Source: an uncultured Flavobacterium sp.
GTDB lineage: Bacteria; Bacteroidota; Bacteroidia; Flavobacteriales; Flavobacteriaceae
Reading direction: 5' to 3'
Assembly: GCA_946479395.1 (NCBI GenBank)
Contig: CAMLFV010000066.1
Span: 1-13,434, forward strand
DNA length: 13,434 nt
A program made the position numbers and the translations under genes. Each line of letters opens with the position of its first letter. Within the stretch, counting starts at the first letter, position 1. Below the pieces are notes generated by a model that was not told where the DNA came from, ran no database searches, and was given only the letters and a program-made list of their open reading frames with translations. Below, piece by piece: positions 7,766-13,434 of the stretch.

Positions 7766-8125
7766 TTAAACTTCGTCTTCTTTTTTGTAAAATAGATTAA
7801 GCCACATTAAACGCGATACACGATAATTAAACGTAGATAATATTAATATTACAAGCACAACACCAATAAAAATACTTAAAAAACCTATTTTAAACAACAA
7901 ACCTAAAACAAAAACTGCCACCATTTCGGCAACTGTTAAAGCATAACTCATGTACATTGCACCAAAGTAAAAGCCAGGTTCACGGTGAAAAGAATAGTTG
8001 CATTTTGAACAGTGTTCGTGCATAATAGGCATTCTAAACAAAAACGGATTTCCTTTTACTTTAAAAACTTTGGTTCCGCCACATTTTGGACAAGTACCAT
8101 CTAAAACTTTACTTACGTAAGACAT
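7766..8125 (-). CDS. DUF983 family zinc-ribbon membrane protein
   Basis: 119 residues. An N-terminal zinc ribbon has C12-x2-C15 (CPKC) and C39-x2-C42 (CSKC). Next comes the family's YSFHREPGFYFGAMYMSYA segment, then two membrane helices (about 57-78 and 80-98) and a short basic/acidic tail. This is the DUF983 layout, common in Bacteroidota and Alphaproteobacteria; the role is unknown. The start is ATG at 8125, with a perfect TANNTTTG box 18 bases upstream. It is a single-gene unit, convergent with the AraC gene and divergent from the pseudouridine synthase gene. Confidence 0.9.
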   Translation of the reverse strand: MSYVSKVLDGTCPKCGGTKVFKVKGNPFLFRMPIMHEHCSKCNYSFHREPGFYFGAMYMSYALTVAEMVAVFVLGLLFKIGFLSIFIGVVLVILILSTFNYRVSRLMWLNLFYKKEDEV

Positions 8126-8142
8126 TTCTTATTAATTTTGTA

Positions 8143-8150
8143 CAAATATA
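8143..8150 (-). promoter_or_regulatory. Promoter -7 box of the DUF983 gene
   Basis: TATATTTG on the minus strand, 17 bases before the ATG at 8125; predicted transcription start near 8136. The nearest upstream TTG is about 26 bases away, too far for the usual 19-21 spacing, so the -33 element is weak or absent. Confidence 0.5.
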
Positions 8151-8225
8151 CGGCTATTTATCACGTTAAACCGTTTCAAAAAAACGCAATTAGTTGCACA
8201 ATTCAGACATTTGATTAAATTTTAC

Positions 8226-9917
8226 ATGAGTACAAATTCAGCAGAAATACCTTGTTTTATTCCTTTTAACGAAGATGTGTCTCTTATAAAATTACCTACG
8301 AAATTAAATTTTCCGTTTTATTATGATGTTCATCCGTTATGCGAAATTGCTGCAAAACACCTGCAACATTTTTTAGAAACAAACAATCATTTACAGCATA
8401 ATTTTGGCTTAGAAAAAAATACTGATTTACTGCCAATTGGAAAAATGTTTGGCGTTTTAATTGTTGAAAATAATGGTACATTAGGTTTTTTAGCAGCTTA
8501 TTCAGGTAAATTGGCAAACAGTAATTCGGTTGCATTTTTTGTACCGCCAGTGTTTGATATGCTTACAGATAACGGTTATTTTTTACAGAAGGAAGATGAG
8601 CTGAATGCCATAAACAGAGAAATTGAAACGTTAGAAAACAATACTGATTTAAAAAATCTTATTAAAAATAGAACTGATTTAGAAGTATCTGCCAAACAAG
8701 AAATCGATTCTTTCAAAGAAAAAATTAAAATCAATAAACAAATTAGAAAGCAAGAAAGAATCTTAAAGAAAGAAATACTTTCTGTTGAAGAATATCAGCA
8801 ATTTGAAGCCGATTTAATTAAACAGAGTTTATACGACAAACATTTGCTGAAAGAATCAGTAGGTAATTTTGAAGCTGAATTAAATTCAATCAAAAAAGAA
8901 ATTTCCATCTTAACAGATCAAATTGAAATTCTAAAAAATCTTCGCAAAACAAAATCGAACGCATTACAAAACTGGCTTTTTACAAACTACACGTTTTTAA
9001 ATGCCAAAGCTGAAGAAAAATCATTGCTCGATATATTTAAAACGGCACTTCACTCCCAACCTCCTGCTGGTGCCGGCGAATGTTGTGCTCCCAAATTATT
9101 TCAGTATGCGTACAAAAATAATTTAAAACCAATTGCTTTGGCAGAATTCTGGTGGGGACAATCGCCAAAATCCGAAGTTCGTAAGCACCAACAGTTTTAT
9201 CCATCGTGTTGGGGTAAGTGCGAACCCATTTTAAGTCACATGCTGAAAGGATTACAGGTCGATGAAAATCCATTTTTAAAAAATCCTGCAAAAGACAAAG
9301 AATTGGAAATTATTTACGATGATGCTTATTTGGTGGTTGTAAATAAACCTGCCGAATTTTTATCGGTTCCCGGAATCAATATCAGCGATTCGGTTTATGA
9401 GCGAATCAAACATAGGTATCCACAGGCAACCGGTCCGTTAATTGTGCATCGGTTAGATATGTCCACTTCCGGCTTAATGGTTCTTGCAAAAAATAAAGAC
9501 ACACACGAACATCTTCAAAAACAGTTTATAAAACGCAAGGTTAAAAAAAGTTATATTGCTTTGGTAGATGGATTGATAGAAACGGATTCCGGTAAAATCG
9601 AACTGCCTTTACGGGTTGATTTAGACGATCGTCCGCGACAAATTGTCTGTTACGAATACGGAAAAATGGGAATTACCGATTTCAAAGTATTATCGAAAAC
9701 CGAAAATTCAACCCGAATCCAATATTTTCCAATAACTGGAAGAACACATCAGTTACGAGTACATTCGGCTCATAAATCGGGTTTGAATGCTCCTATTAAA
9801 GGCGATGATTTGTACGGGACAAAATCAAATCGACTACATTTGCACGCACATACGTTGGAATTTTTTCATCCAATTACAAAAGAATGGGTTATTTTTAAGG
9901 CAGATCCGGATTTTTAA
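8226..9917 (+). CDS. RluA-family pseudouridine synthase with long N-terminal extension
   Basis: 563 residues from the ATG at 8226. The C-terminal ~205 residues (from about 358) are the RluA catalytic domain that isomerises uridine in rRNA or tRNA: IIYDDAYLVVVNKPAEFLSVPG, IVHRLDMSTSGLMVLAKN with catalytic D411, then the GRTHQLRVH and GDDLYG motifs, ending HAHTLEFFHPITKEW. The first ~350 residues are an extension: an alpha/beta stretch (FGVLIVENNGTLGFLAAYSG), a long charged coiled coil (about 125-248), and a conserved-looking module HSQPPAGAGECCAPKLFQYA...FWWG...YPSCWGKCEPIL with C286, C287, C328 and C332. Large two-part RluA proteins of this type occur in other bacteria; the N-terminal role is not known to me. 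An upstream TTG at 8211 would add five residues, but it overlaps a promoter-like box, so I chose the ATG. Which uridine is modified cannot be read from the sequence. Confidence 0.9.
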   Translation: MSTNSAEIPCFIPFNEDVSLIKLPTKLNFPFYYDVHPLCEIAAKHLQHFLETNNHLQHNFGLEKNTDLLPIGKMFGVLIVENNGTLGFLAAYSGKLANSNSVAFFVPPVFDMLTDNGYFLQKEDELNAINREIETLENNTDLKNLIKNRTDLEVSAKQEIDSFKEKIKINKQIRKQERILKKEILSVEEYQQFEADLIKQSLYDKHLLKESVGNFEAELNSIKKEISILTDQIEILKNLRKTKSNALQNWLFTNYTFLNAKAEEKSLLDIFKTALHSQPPAGAGECCAPKLFQYAYKNNLKPIALAEFWWGQSPKSEVRKHQQFYPSCWGKCEPILSHMLKGLQVDENPFLKNPAKDKELEIIYDDAYLVVVNKPAEFLSVPGINISDSVYERIKHRYPQATGPLIVHRLDMSTSGLMVLAKNKDTHEHLQKQFIKRKVKKSYIALVDGLIETDSGKIELPLRVDLDDRPRQIVCYEYGKMGITDFKVLSKTENSTRIQYFPITGRTHQLRVHSAHKSGLNAPIKGDDLYGTKSNRLHLHAHTLEFFHPITKEWVIFKADPDF

Positions 9918-9942
9918 GCAAATCAACCTCACAAACTTTTTG

Positions 9943-9950
9943 TACATTTG
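9943..9950 (+). promoter_or_regulatory. Promoter -7 box of the YghO/GNAT-like gene
   Basis: TACATTTG, preceded by TTTTTG, 18 bases before the ATG at 9969. It lies in the 51-bp gap after the pseudouridine synthase stop. No TTG at 19-21 bases upstream. The same ten bases TGTACATTTG recur in the small-RNA promoter at 13031-13040. Confidence 0.5.
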
Positions 9951-9968
9951 TGTTGATTAATCACGGTT

Positions 9969-11126
9969 ATGTACACAGTAGAAGTTAAAAATAACAGAAC
10001 ACGCAAGCAATTTTTAGATTTTCCGGTAAAATTATATCAGAACGATAAAAATTGGATTCAGCCTTTAAATCAGGACATTGAAAAAGTCTTTGATCTTGAA
10101 AAAAACAAGCTTTTTAAACGTGGCGGCAAAGCAATTCGTTGGATTTTGTTTAACGGAAACGATGAAGTAATTGGTAGAATTGCGGCTTTTGTAAATCCTA
10201 AATACGAGGGGAAAGCAGCTGTTGGCGGAATTGGTTTTTTTGAATGTATCAACGATCAAACCGCGGCAAATTATTTGTTCGATCAAGCAAAAGAATGGTT
10301 GAAACAGCATAAAATGGAAACCGTGGACGGACCGATAAATTTCGGTGAACGTGACCAATGGTGGGGCTTGCTGATTGAAGGATTTTACGAGCCTTTGTAC
10401 AACATGAACTACAATTTTCCTTATTATATTGATTTGTTTGAAAATTATGGTTTTAAAATCTATTTTAATCAAGAATGTTTTTCATTGCCAATAACGCAAA
10501 AATTACAGCCTAAATTACACGAACGCCATGAAAATATTGCTAAAGACTCCAATTTTAAAGCTGAATATTTAAAACTGAATAATTTAGATAAATATGTTGC
10601 CGATTTTGTTACAATCTACAATAAAGCATGGGCAAGTCATGGCGGCGGAAAAGATATTTCTTTATCACAAGGAAAATTGATTTTTAAAACCATGAAACCG
10701 GTTATCGATCCTAAAATTGTATGGTTTGTATATTATAAAAACGAGCCGGTTGCTTTTTGGTTGAATCTACCCGATTTAAATCAGTATTTTAAGCATTTGA
10801 ATGGGAACTTCGGACTTTTACATAAACTTAAATTTCTTTGGTATAAAACGTTTAGAAAGAGCAAACGTGTTGTAGGTGTTGCATTTGGCGTTGTTCCAGA
10901 ATGGCAGGGAAAAGGTGTTGATAATTTTATGATTATTGAAGGTCAAAAAGTGATGAAAGCCGAATTAGCTTATACCGATTACGAAATGCAATGGATTGGC
11001 GATTTTAACCCCAAAATGATAAACGTAGCCAAAGGTTTAGGTGCCAATTTAAGTAGAAAATTAAGAACTTACCGTTATCATTTCGATACTTCAAAACCAG
11101 TAGAATTACATAAGGTTATAAAATAA
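9969..11126 (+). CDS. YghO-like protein with GNAT acyltransferase fold
   Basis: 385 residues, cytosolic, no membrane segments. The layout matches the YghO-like family: an N-terminal lead with FPVKLYQNDKNWIQPLNQD, a strand pair VIGRIAAFVNPKY...GGIGFFECINDQTAANYLFDQAKEWL typical of GNAT motif A, the family hallmark DGPINFGERDQWWGLLIEGF (PINFGERDQWWGLL about 120-133), PYYIDLFENYGF, and a second half with VAFWLNLPDL and VGVAFGVVPEWQGKGVDNFMI, a GNAT-like acetyl-CoA loop (Q/W-x-G-x-G). Databases often call such proteins 'N-acetyltransferase' or, without support, 'GTP cyclohydrolase'. The substrate is unknown. It is probably transcribed alone: own -7 box, hairpin directly after the stop. Confidence 0.78.
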   Translation: MYTVEVKNNRTRKQFLDFPVKLYQNDKNWIQPLNQDIEKVFDLEKNKLFKRGGKAIRWILFNGNDEVIGRIAAFVNPKYEGKAAVGGIGFFECINDQTAANYLFDQAKEWLKQHKMETVDGPINFGERDQWWGLLIEGFYEPLYNMNYNFPYYIDLFENYGFKIYFNQECFSLPITQKLQPKLHERHENIAKDSNFKAEYLKLNNLDKYVADFVTIYNKAWASHGGGKDISLSQGKLIFKTMKPVIDPKIVWFVYYKNEPVAFWLNLPDLNQYFKHLNGNFGLLHKLKFLWYKTFRKSKRVVGVAFGVVPEWQGKGVDNFMIIEGQKVMKAELAYTDYEMQWIGDFNPKMINVAKGLGANLSRKLRTYRYHFDTSKPVELHKVIK

Positions 11127-11127
11127 T

Positions 11128-11157
11128 AGAAGAAGCTGACATTTGTCAGCCTCTTCT
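11128..11157 (+). terminator. Hairpin after the YghO/GNAT-like gene
   Basis: AGAAGAAGCTGAC (11128-11140) and GTCAGCCTCTTCT (11145-11157) pair over 13 positions with one A-C mismatch and a tight ATTT loop. It starts two bases after the stop codon. The 3' flank is CTTTAAAAAAA, so the T tract is short. It most likely ends this transcript and protects its 3' end. Confidence 0.62.
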
Positions 11158-11211
11158 CTTTAAAAAAATACCGCTTAACCTCAATAAATTAACGTGTATT
11201 TTTATTTAATT

Positions 11212-11219
11212 TATATTTG
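11212..11219 (+). promoter_or_regulatory. Promoter -7 box of the LytS/LytTR operon
   Basis: TATATTTG, 17 bases before the kinase ATG at 11237 and after the preceding hairpin. The -33 region has no TTG at normal spacing. It is the only box upstream of both two-component genes. Confidence 0.5.
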
Positions 11220-11236
11220 ATGTTTAATTTATTACA

Positions 11237-12283
11237 ATGTTTAAAAAGCATCAACAAACCTCGATTGTATTAGTAGTTTCCATTTTATTTTTTGGAATAC
11301 CGTTTATAACATCGCCCGATTTACAAAATAATCCTTCGTTTTTTAATTCGCTTATTTTCTACAAACGCTGTATTGAAACCTTACTTATTGTAGTTTATTT
11401 TTATCTGAACTATTTCCTGTTTGTTCCTTACTTATATCACAAAAAAAAGTATTTAATTTTTATTATAATATCTATTTTTTTCTTGCTAATTGCAGTTAAA
11501 CTTCCTGATTTAATAATTACGAACGAACAAATTCACAATGCATTAATCGCTCAAAATCCTGAATATAAAAGAAAAGGTCCACGACCGGAAATGCCTTTTT
11601 TTATGGAATTTTTAATCGATAAAAATGCCTATCAATTTTATCTGGCGTTATCAATCGGTATCTTACTAAAGACCAATCAATACATAAACAGTATGCAGCA
11701 GGACATGCTAAAAAGCGAAGTTTCGTATTTAAAAGCACAGATTAATCCACATTTTTTATTCAATACGTTGAATTCTTTATACGCTTTATCTTTAGTAAAG
11801 TCAGACGATGCACCCGATGCTATTTTAAAATTATCGTCGATTATGAGGTATGTTGTAACCGAAAGTTCAAAAGAAAAAGTATCTTTAAAGAGTGAATTAG
11901 ATTATATTTCTGATTATATCGATCTGCAAAAACTCCGTTTGACAAAAAATACACAAATCGATTATCAAATTTCAGGATCTGTCGAAAATCAAACAATTGC
12001 TCCATTGCTTTTTATTCCGATTATTGAAAATTGTTTTAAATATGGGGTAAATCAAACAGAAAATGTAGTTATTAAAATTCATATTTCGGTTGATAATAAC
12101 GAAATTTTGCTGGAAACTTTCAATAAAAAAGTGGCAAAAAATATTAGCGAATTAGAAAAAACTGAAACGGGAATCAGCAACACTCAAAAACGTCTAGATA
12201 TTTTGTATCTTAACAAGTATAAATTAAACATTGAAAATACCGATACTGATTACAAAGTGCAACTAAAAATAAATTTAAAATGA
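11237..12283 (+). CDS. LytS/YehU-type sensor histidine kinase
   Basis: 348 residues. Four predicted membrane helices occupy the first ~145 residues (about 9-26, 38-66, 72-93 and 130-146). A short linker helix then leads to the His_kinase domain: LKAQINPHFLFNTLNSLYALS with phospho-acceptor H172, the X-box-like LSSIMRYVV...ELDYISDYIDLQKLR, and the N box PLLFIPIIENCFKYGV (E264, N265). The ATP-lid region reads ETGISNTQKRL, where many relatives have GIGLxNxxxRL, so the first glycine is replaced. There is no periplasmic ligand domain; sensing is probably within the membrane. The kinase stop overlaps the regulator start in ATGA (4 bp), so the two are translationally coupled partners. Stimulus unknown. 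Confidence 0.92.
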   Translation: MFKKHQQTSIVLVVSILFFGIPFITSPDLQNNPSFFNSLIFYKRCIETLLIVVYFYLNYFLFVPYLYHKKKYLIFIIISIFFLLIAVKLPDLIITNEQIHNALIAQNPEYKRKGPRPEMPFFMEFLIDKNAYQFYLALSIGILLKTNQYINSMQQDMLKSEVSYLKAQINPHFLFNTLNSLYALSLVKSDDAPDAILKLSSIMRYVVTESSKEKVSLKSELDYISDYIDLQKLRLTKNTQIDYQISGSVENQTIAPLLFIPIIENCFKYGVNQTENVVIKIHISVDNNEILLETFNKKVAKNISELEKTETGISNTQKRLDILYLNKYKLNIENTDTDYKVQLKINLK

Positions 12284-12975
12284 TAAAAGCAATTGCAATT
12301 GACGATGAACCGCTGGCTTTAACAATTTTAGAGCATTTGTGTAGTAAAAATAACGATGTTGTATTAGACAAAACTTTTACATCACAACAAGAAGCATTGA
12401 ATTATTTGGAAAAATTTCCTGTTGATTTGATTTTTTTGGATATTCAGATGCCCGAAAACGACGGAGTTTCTTTTTATAAATCGTTACAAAACAAACTGTT
12501 GGTAATATTCACAACTGCTTTTGACAGTTATGCGGTTGAAGGTTTTAATGTAAATGCCGTTGATTATTTACTGAAACCAATTGCCTACGAACGATTTGAA
12601 ACTGCTGTTGAAAAAGTAAAAAGGTTAAAACAATTGCCTGTTTCTGGTGTAGAAGATCCATTTATATTGATACGTGCCGATTATAAATTAAACAAAATCT
12701 ATTTGAAAAGTATTCTCTTTATTGAAGGTTTAGATGATTACATTCAGATTCATATTGAAGGTAAAAGTAAAATTGTTGCTCGCATGTCTATGAAAAATAT
12801 TATGGAACAATTATCAACATCAGATTTTATCCGTATTCACCGTTCGTTTATTATTCCTGTACAAAGAATTACATCGGTTCAAAGTAAATTTATCTTTATC
12901 AATGATCAGGAATTTCCGGTTGGCGATACTTATAAAGCTACTGTTTTACAGCTTTTAACCGATAAAAAAATATAA
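12280..12975 (+). CDS. LytTR-type response regulator
   Basis: 231 residues. The receiver domain (1-~115) has the acidic pair D8-D9, phospho-acceptor D54 in LIFLDIQMP, switch residue T78/T79 and K99 in YLLKP. The LytTR DNA-binding domain (about 128-229) shows the typical KSILFIEGLDDYIQIHIEG, ARMSMKNIMEQL, FIRIHRSFIIP and FPVGDTYK blocks. It receives phosphate from the upstream LytS-type kinase and binds target promoters as a dimer. The start overlaps the kinase stop. No terminator is seen between its stop (12975) and the sRNA promoter, so the hairpin at 13124-13153 may end this mRNA as well. Target genes are unknown; no obvious LytTR-regulated transporter is next to it. Confidence 0.95.
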   Translation: MIKAIAIDDEPLALTILEHLCSKNNDVVLDKTFTSQQEALNYLEKFPVDLIFLDIQMPENDGVSFYKSLQNKLLVIFTTAFDSYAVEGFNVNAVDYLLKPIAYERFETAVEKVKRLKQLPVSGVEDPFILIRADYKLNKIYLKSILFIEGLDDYIQIHIEGKSKIVARMSMKNIMEQLSTSDFIRIHRSFIIPVQRITSVQSKFIFINDQEFPVGDTYKATVLQLLTDKKI

Positions 12976-13010
12976 TTTACCGATAATCTAAAAAAAATAT
13001 TTAAATACAC

Positions 13011-13040
13011 TTGCAGAATAAAAAAAACGTTGTACATTTG
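13011..13040 (+). promoter_or_regulatory. Complete Bacteroidota promoter driving a candidate small RNA
   Basis: TTG (13011-13013, in the context CTTGC), 19 bases, then TACATTTG (13033-13040). Both elements and spacing match the Bacteroidota sigma consensus; it is the best promoter on the plus strand of this window. No ORF of useful length follows before the terminator at 13124. Confidence 0.72.
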
Positions 13041-13045
13041 TACTA

Positions 13046-13157
13046 TAACTCATCTATTACAGGACAAGTAATTAGAATGTTTTAGAATTTTTGAGTTTTT
13101 CATAAGTGTTTTTTTTGGTTATTAAAGTGGGTTTATTTCGGTAAACCCACTTTTCTT
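13046..13157 (+). ncRNA. Candidate free-standing small RNA of about 110 nt
   Basis: Delimited by the promoter at 13011-13040 and the hairpin at 13124-13153. The 5' part can fold ATTAC (13056-13060) with GTAAT (13068-13072), extended by C54-G75 and T55-A74 across a bulged T, exposing the loop AGGACAA. The centre is a run of T tracts broken by purines (TTTTAGAATTTTTGAG, then TTTTTCATAAG and eight Ts), which looks single-stranded. The only ATG (ATGTTTTAG, 13078) encodes two residues, so coding is excluded. It could be an independent sRNA or be released from the 3' UTR of the response regulator. I do not recognise a named family with certainty; 6S-like pairing of the two ends is not seen. Confidence 0.55.
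13124..13153. terminator. Bidirectional intrinsic terminator
   Basis: A perfect 12-bp stem, AAAGTGGGTTTA (13124-13135) with TAAACCCACTTT (13142-13153), and a six-base loop TTTCGG. On the plus strand it is followed by TCTTATTT. On the minus strand the stem ends in CTTT, then AATAACC, so termination is likely stronger on plus. It lies 2 bp from the methyltransferase stop codon and between convergent transcripts, serving both. Confidence 0.82.
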
Positions 13158-13434
13158 ATTTAGTGGTTTCTGCTAAAAACCGTTCGGTAATAAAATCGAT
13201 ATCTTTAACTGATTTACGCATCCAATCTATCTTTTTTGCTAAAAGTTCTTCTTCTGAAAGTTTCCAATTTAATGTTGAATTCCGCAATTTATTTGTAATG
13301 CTGTTAATTACAATGGCAGCTGATACCGAAATATTCAAGCTTTCTGTAAAGCCATACATAGGGATTTTTATATAAGCATCTGCCTGATCCATAATCTCTT
13401 GAGATAATCCATTCTTTTCTGTGCCAAAAAATAT
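13156..13434 (-). CDS. trmH: TrmH/SpoU-family RNA 2'-O-methyltransferase, C-terminal part
   Basis: 92 codons are visible; the 5' end lies beyond the right edge. The open frame runs through the window end, so the internal ATG at 13392 is not the start. The SPOUT motifs are clear: IFFGTEKNGLS (motif 2, cofactor-binding knot) and YIKIPMYGFTESLNISVSAAI (motif 3; key residues IPM, G, ESLN, SV). They bind S-adenosylmethionine in the trefoil knot and complete the active site of tRNA/rRNA ribose 2'-O-methyltransferases such as TrmH (Gm18). The tail is a charged helix (SEEELLAKKIDWMRKSVKD) ending FLAETTK. The subfamily, and hence the target nucleotide, cannot be fixed from this fragment. It ends against the shared terminator. 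Confidence 0.85.
   Translation of the reverse strand: MFFGTEKNGLSQEIMDQADAYIKIPMYGFTESLNISVSAAIVINSITNKLRNSTLNWKLSEEELLAKKIDWMRKSVKDIDFITERFLAETTK

Noticed and set aside
8211..8225. TTG start at 8211 for the pseudouridine synthase
   Set aside because: It adds only five residues and overlaps the near-consensus box GACATTTG (8206-8213); the ATG at 8226 is simpler.
10065..10472. 135-codon open frame on the minus strand
   Set aside because: It lies fully inside the YghO/GNAT-like gene on the other strand, whose reading frame has clear family motifs; composition is that of an antisense shadow.
13046..13123. 6S RNA for the small-RNA candidate
   Set aside because: The 5' and 3' ends of the predicted transcript do not pair into the long rod with a central bulge that 6S RNA needs.
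13163..13375. 70-codon plus-strand open frame near the right edge
   Set aside because: It is antisense to the TrmH-type methyltransferase motifs and lies after the terminator.
13156..13392. A small 78-residue protein starting at the ATG at 13392
   Set aside because: The frame is open to the window edge and the preceding codons encode IFFGTEKNGLS, a SPOUT motif, so this is the end of a longer gene.
1..13434. CRISPR array, tRNA, insertion sequence, prophage or toxin-antitoxin genes
   Set aside because: No repeat-spacer pattern, cloverleaf, transposase motif, flanking inverted repeats or paired small toxin genes were seen.

Overview
The window looks like chromosomal housekeeping DNA from a Bacteroidota species, most likely a member of the Flavobacteriaceae. 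It is AT-rich. The purM-type, RuvX, DUF983 and LytS/LytTR proteins have a flavobacterial style. Starts are not preceded by clear Shine-Dalgarno sequences, and several lie just downstream of the Bacteroidota promoter motif TANNTTTG, twice with a TTG 19-20 bases further upstream. I saw no transposase, phage gene, CRISPR array, tRNA or rRNA.

Layout. Positions 1-1752 (minus strand) carry purM-like, ruvX and the start of mqo (malate:quinone oxidoreductase, cut by the left edge); purM and ruvX overlap. Positions 1841-6746 (minus) hold an ABC exporter half-transporter, a large membrane-anchored AsmA/DUF748-like protein and a short-chain dehydrogenase; the last has its own promoter-like box. A divergent AraC-type regulator (6878-7762, plus) shares the exporter's upstream region, which holds a strong hairpin and a tandem ATTGAT repeat. 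The regulator converges, with 3 bp between stops, on a DUF983 zinc-ribbon membrane protein (7766-8125, minus). On the plus strand follow an RluA-family pseudouridine synthase with a long N-terminal extension (8226-9917), a YghO/GNAT-like protein (9969-11126) ending in a hairpin, and a two-component pair: a LytS-type histidine kinase (11237-12283) and a LytTR response regulator (12280-12975) overlapping by 4 bp. The right edge holds the C-terminal part of a TrmH-type RNA methyltransferase on the minus strand.

Most genes are ordinary: purine synthesis, RNA modification, envelope transport and signalling. The most interesting non-gene signal is at 13011-13157. It has a textbook Bacteroidota promoter (TTG, 19 bases, TACATTTG), about 80 bases without a credible ORF, and a perfect 12-bp hairpin with a partial T tract. 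This predicts a free-standing small RNA of about 110 nt between the response regulator and the convergent methyltransferase gene. Secondary points of interest are the cysteine-bearing N-terminal domain of the pseudouridine synthase and the terminator-like hairpin in the leader of the ABC exporter.
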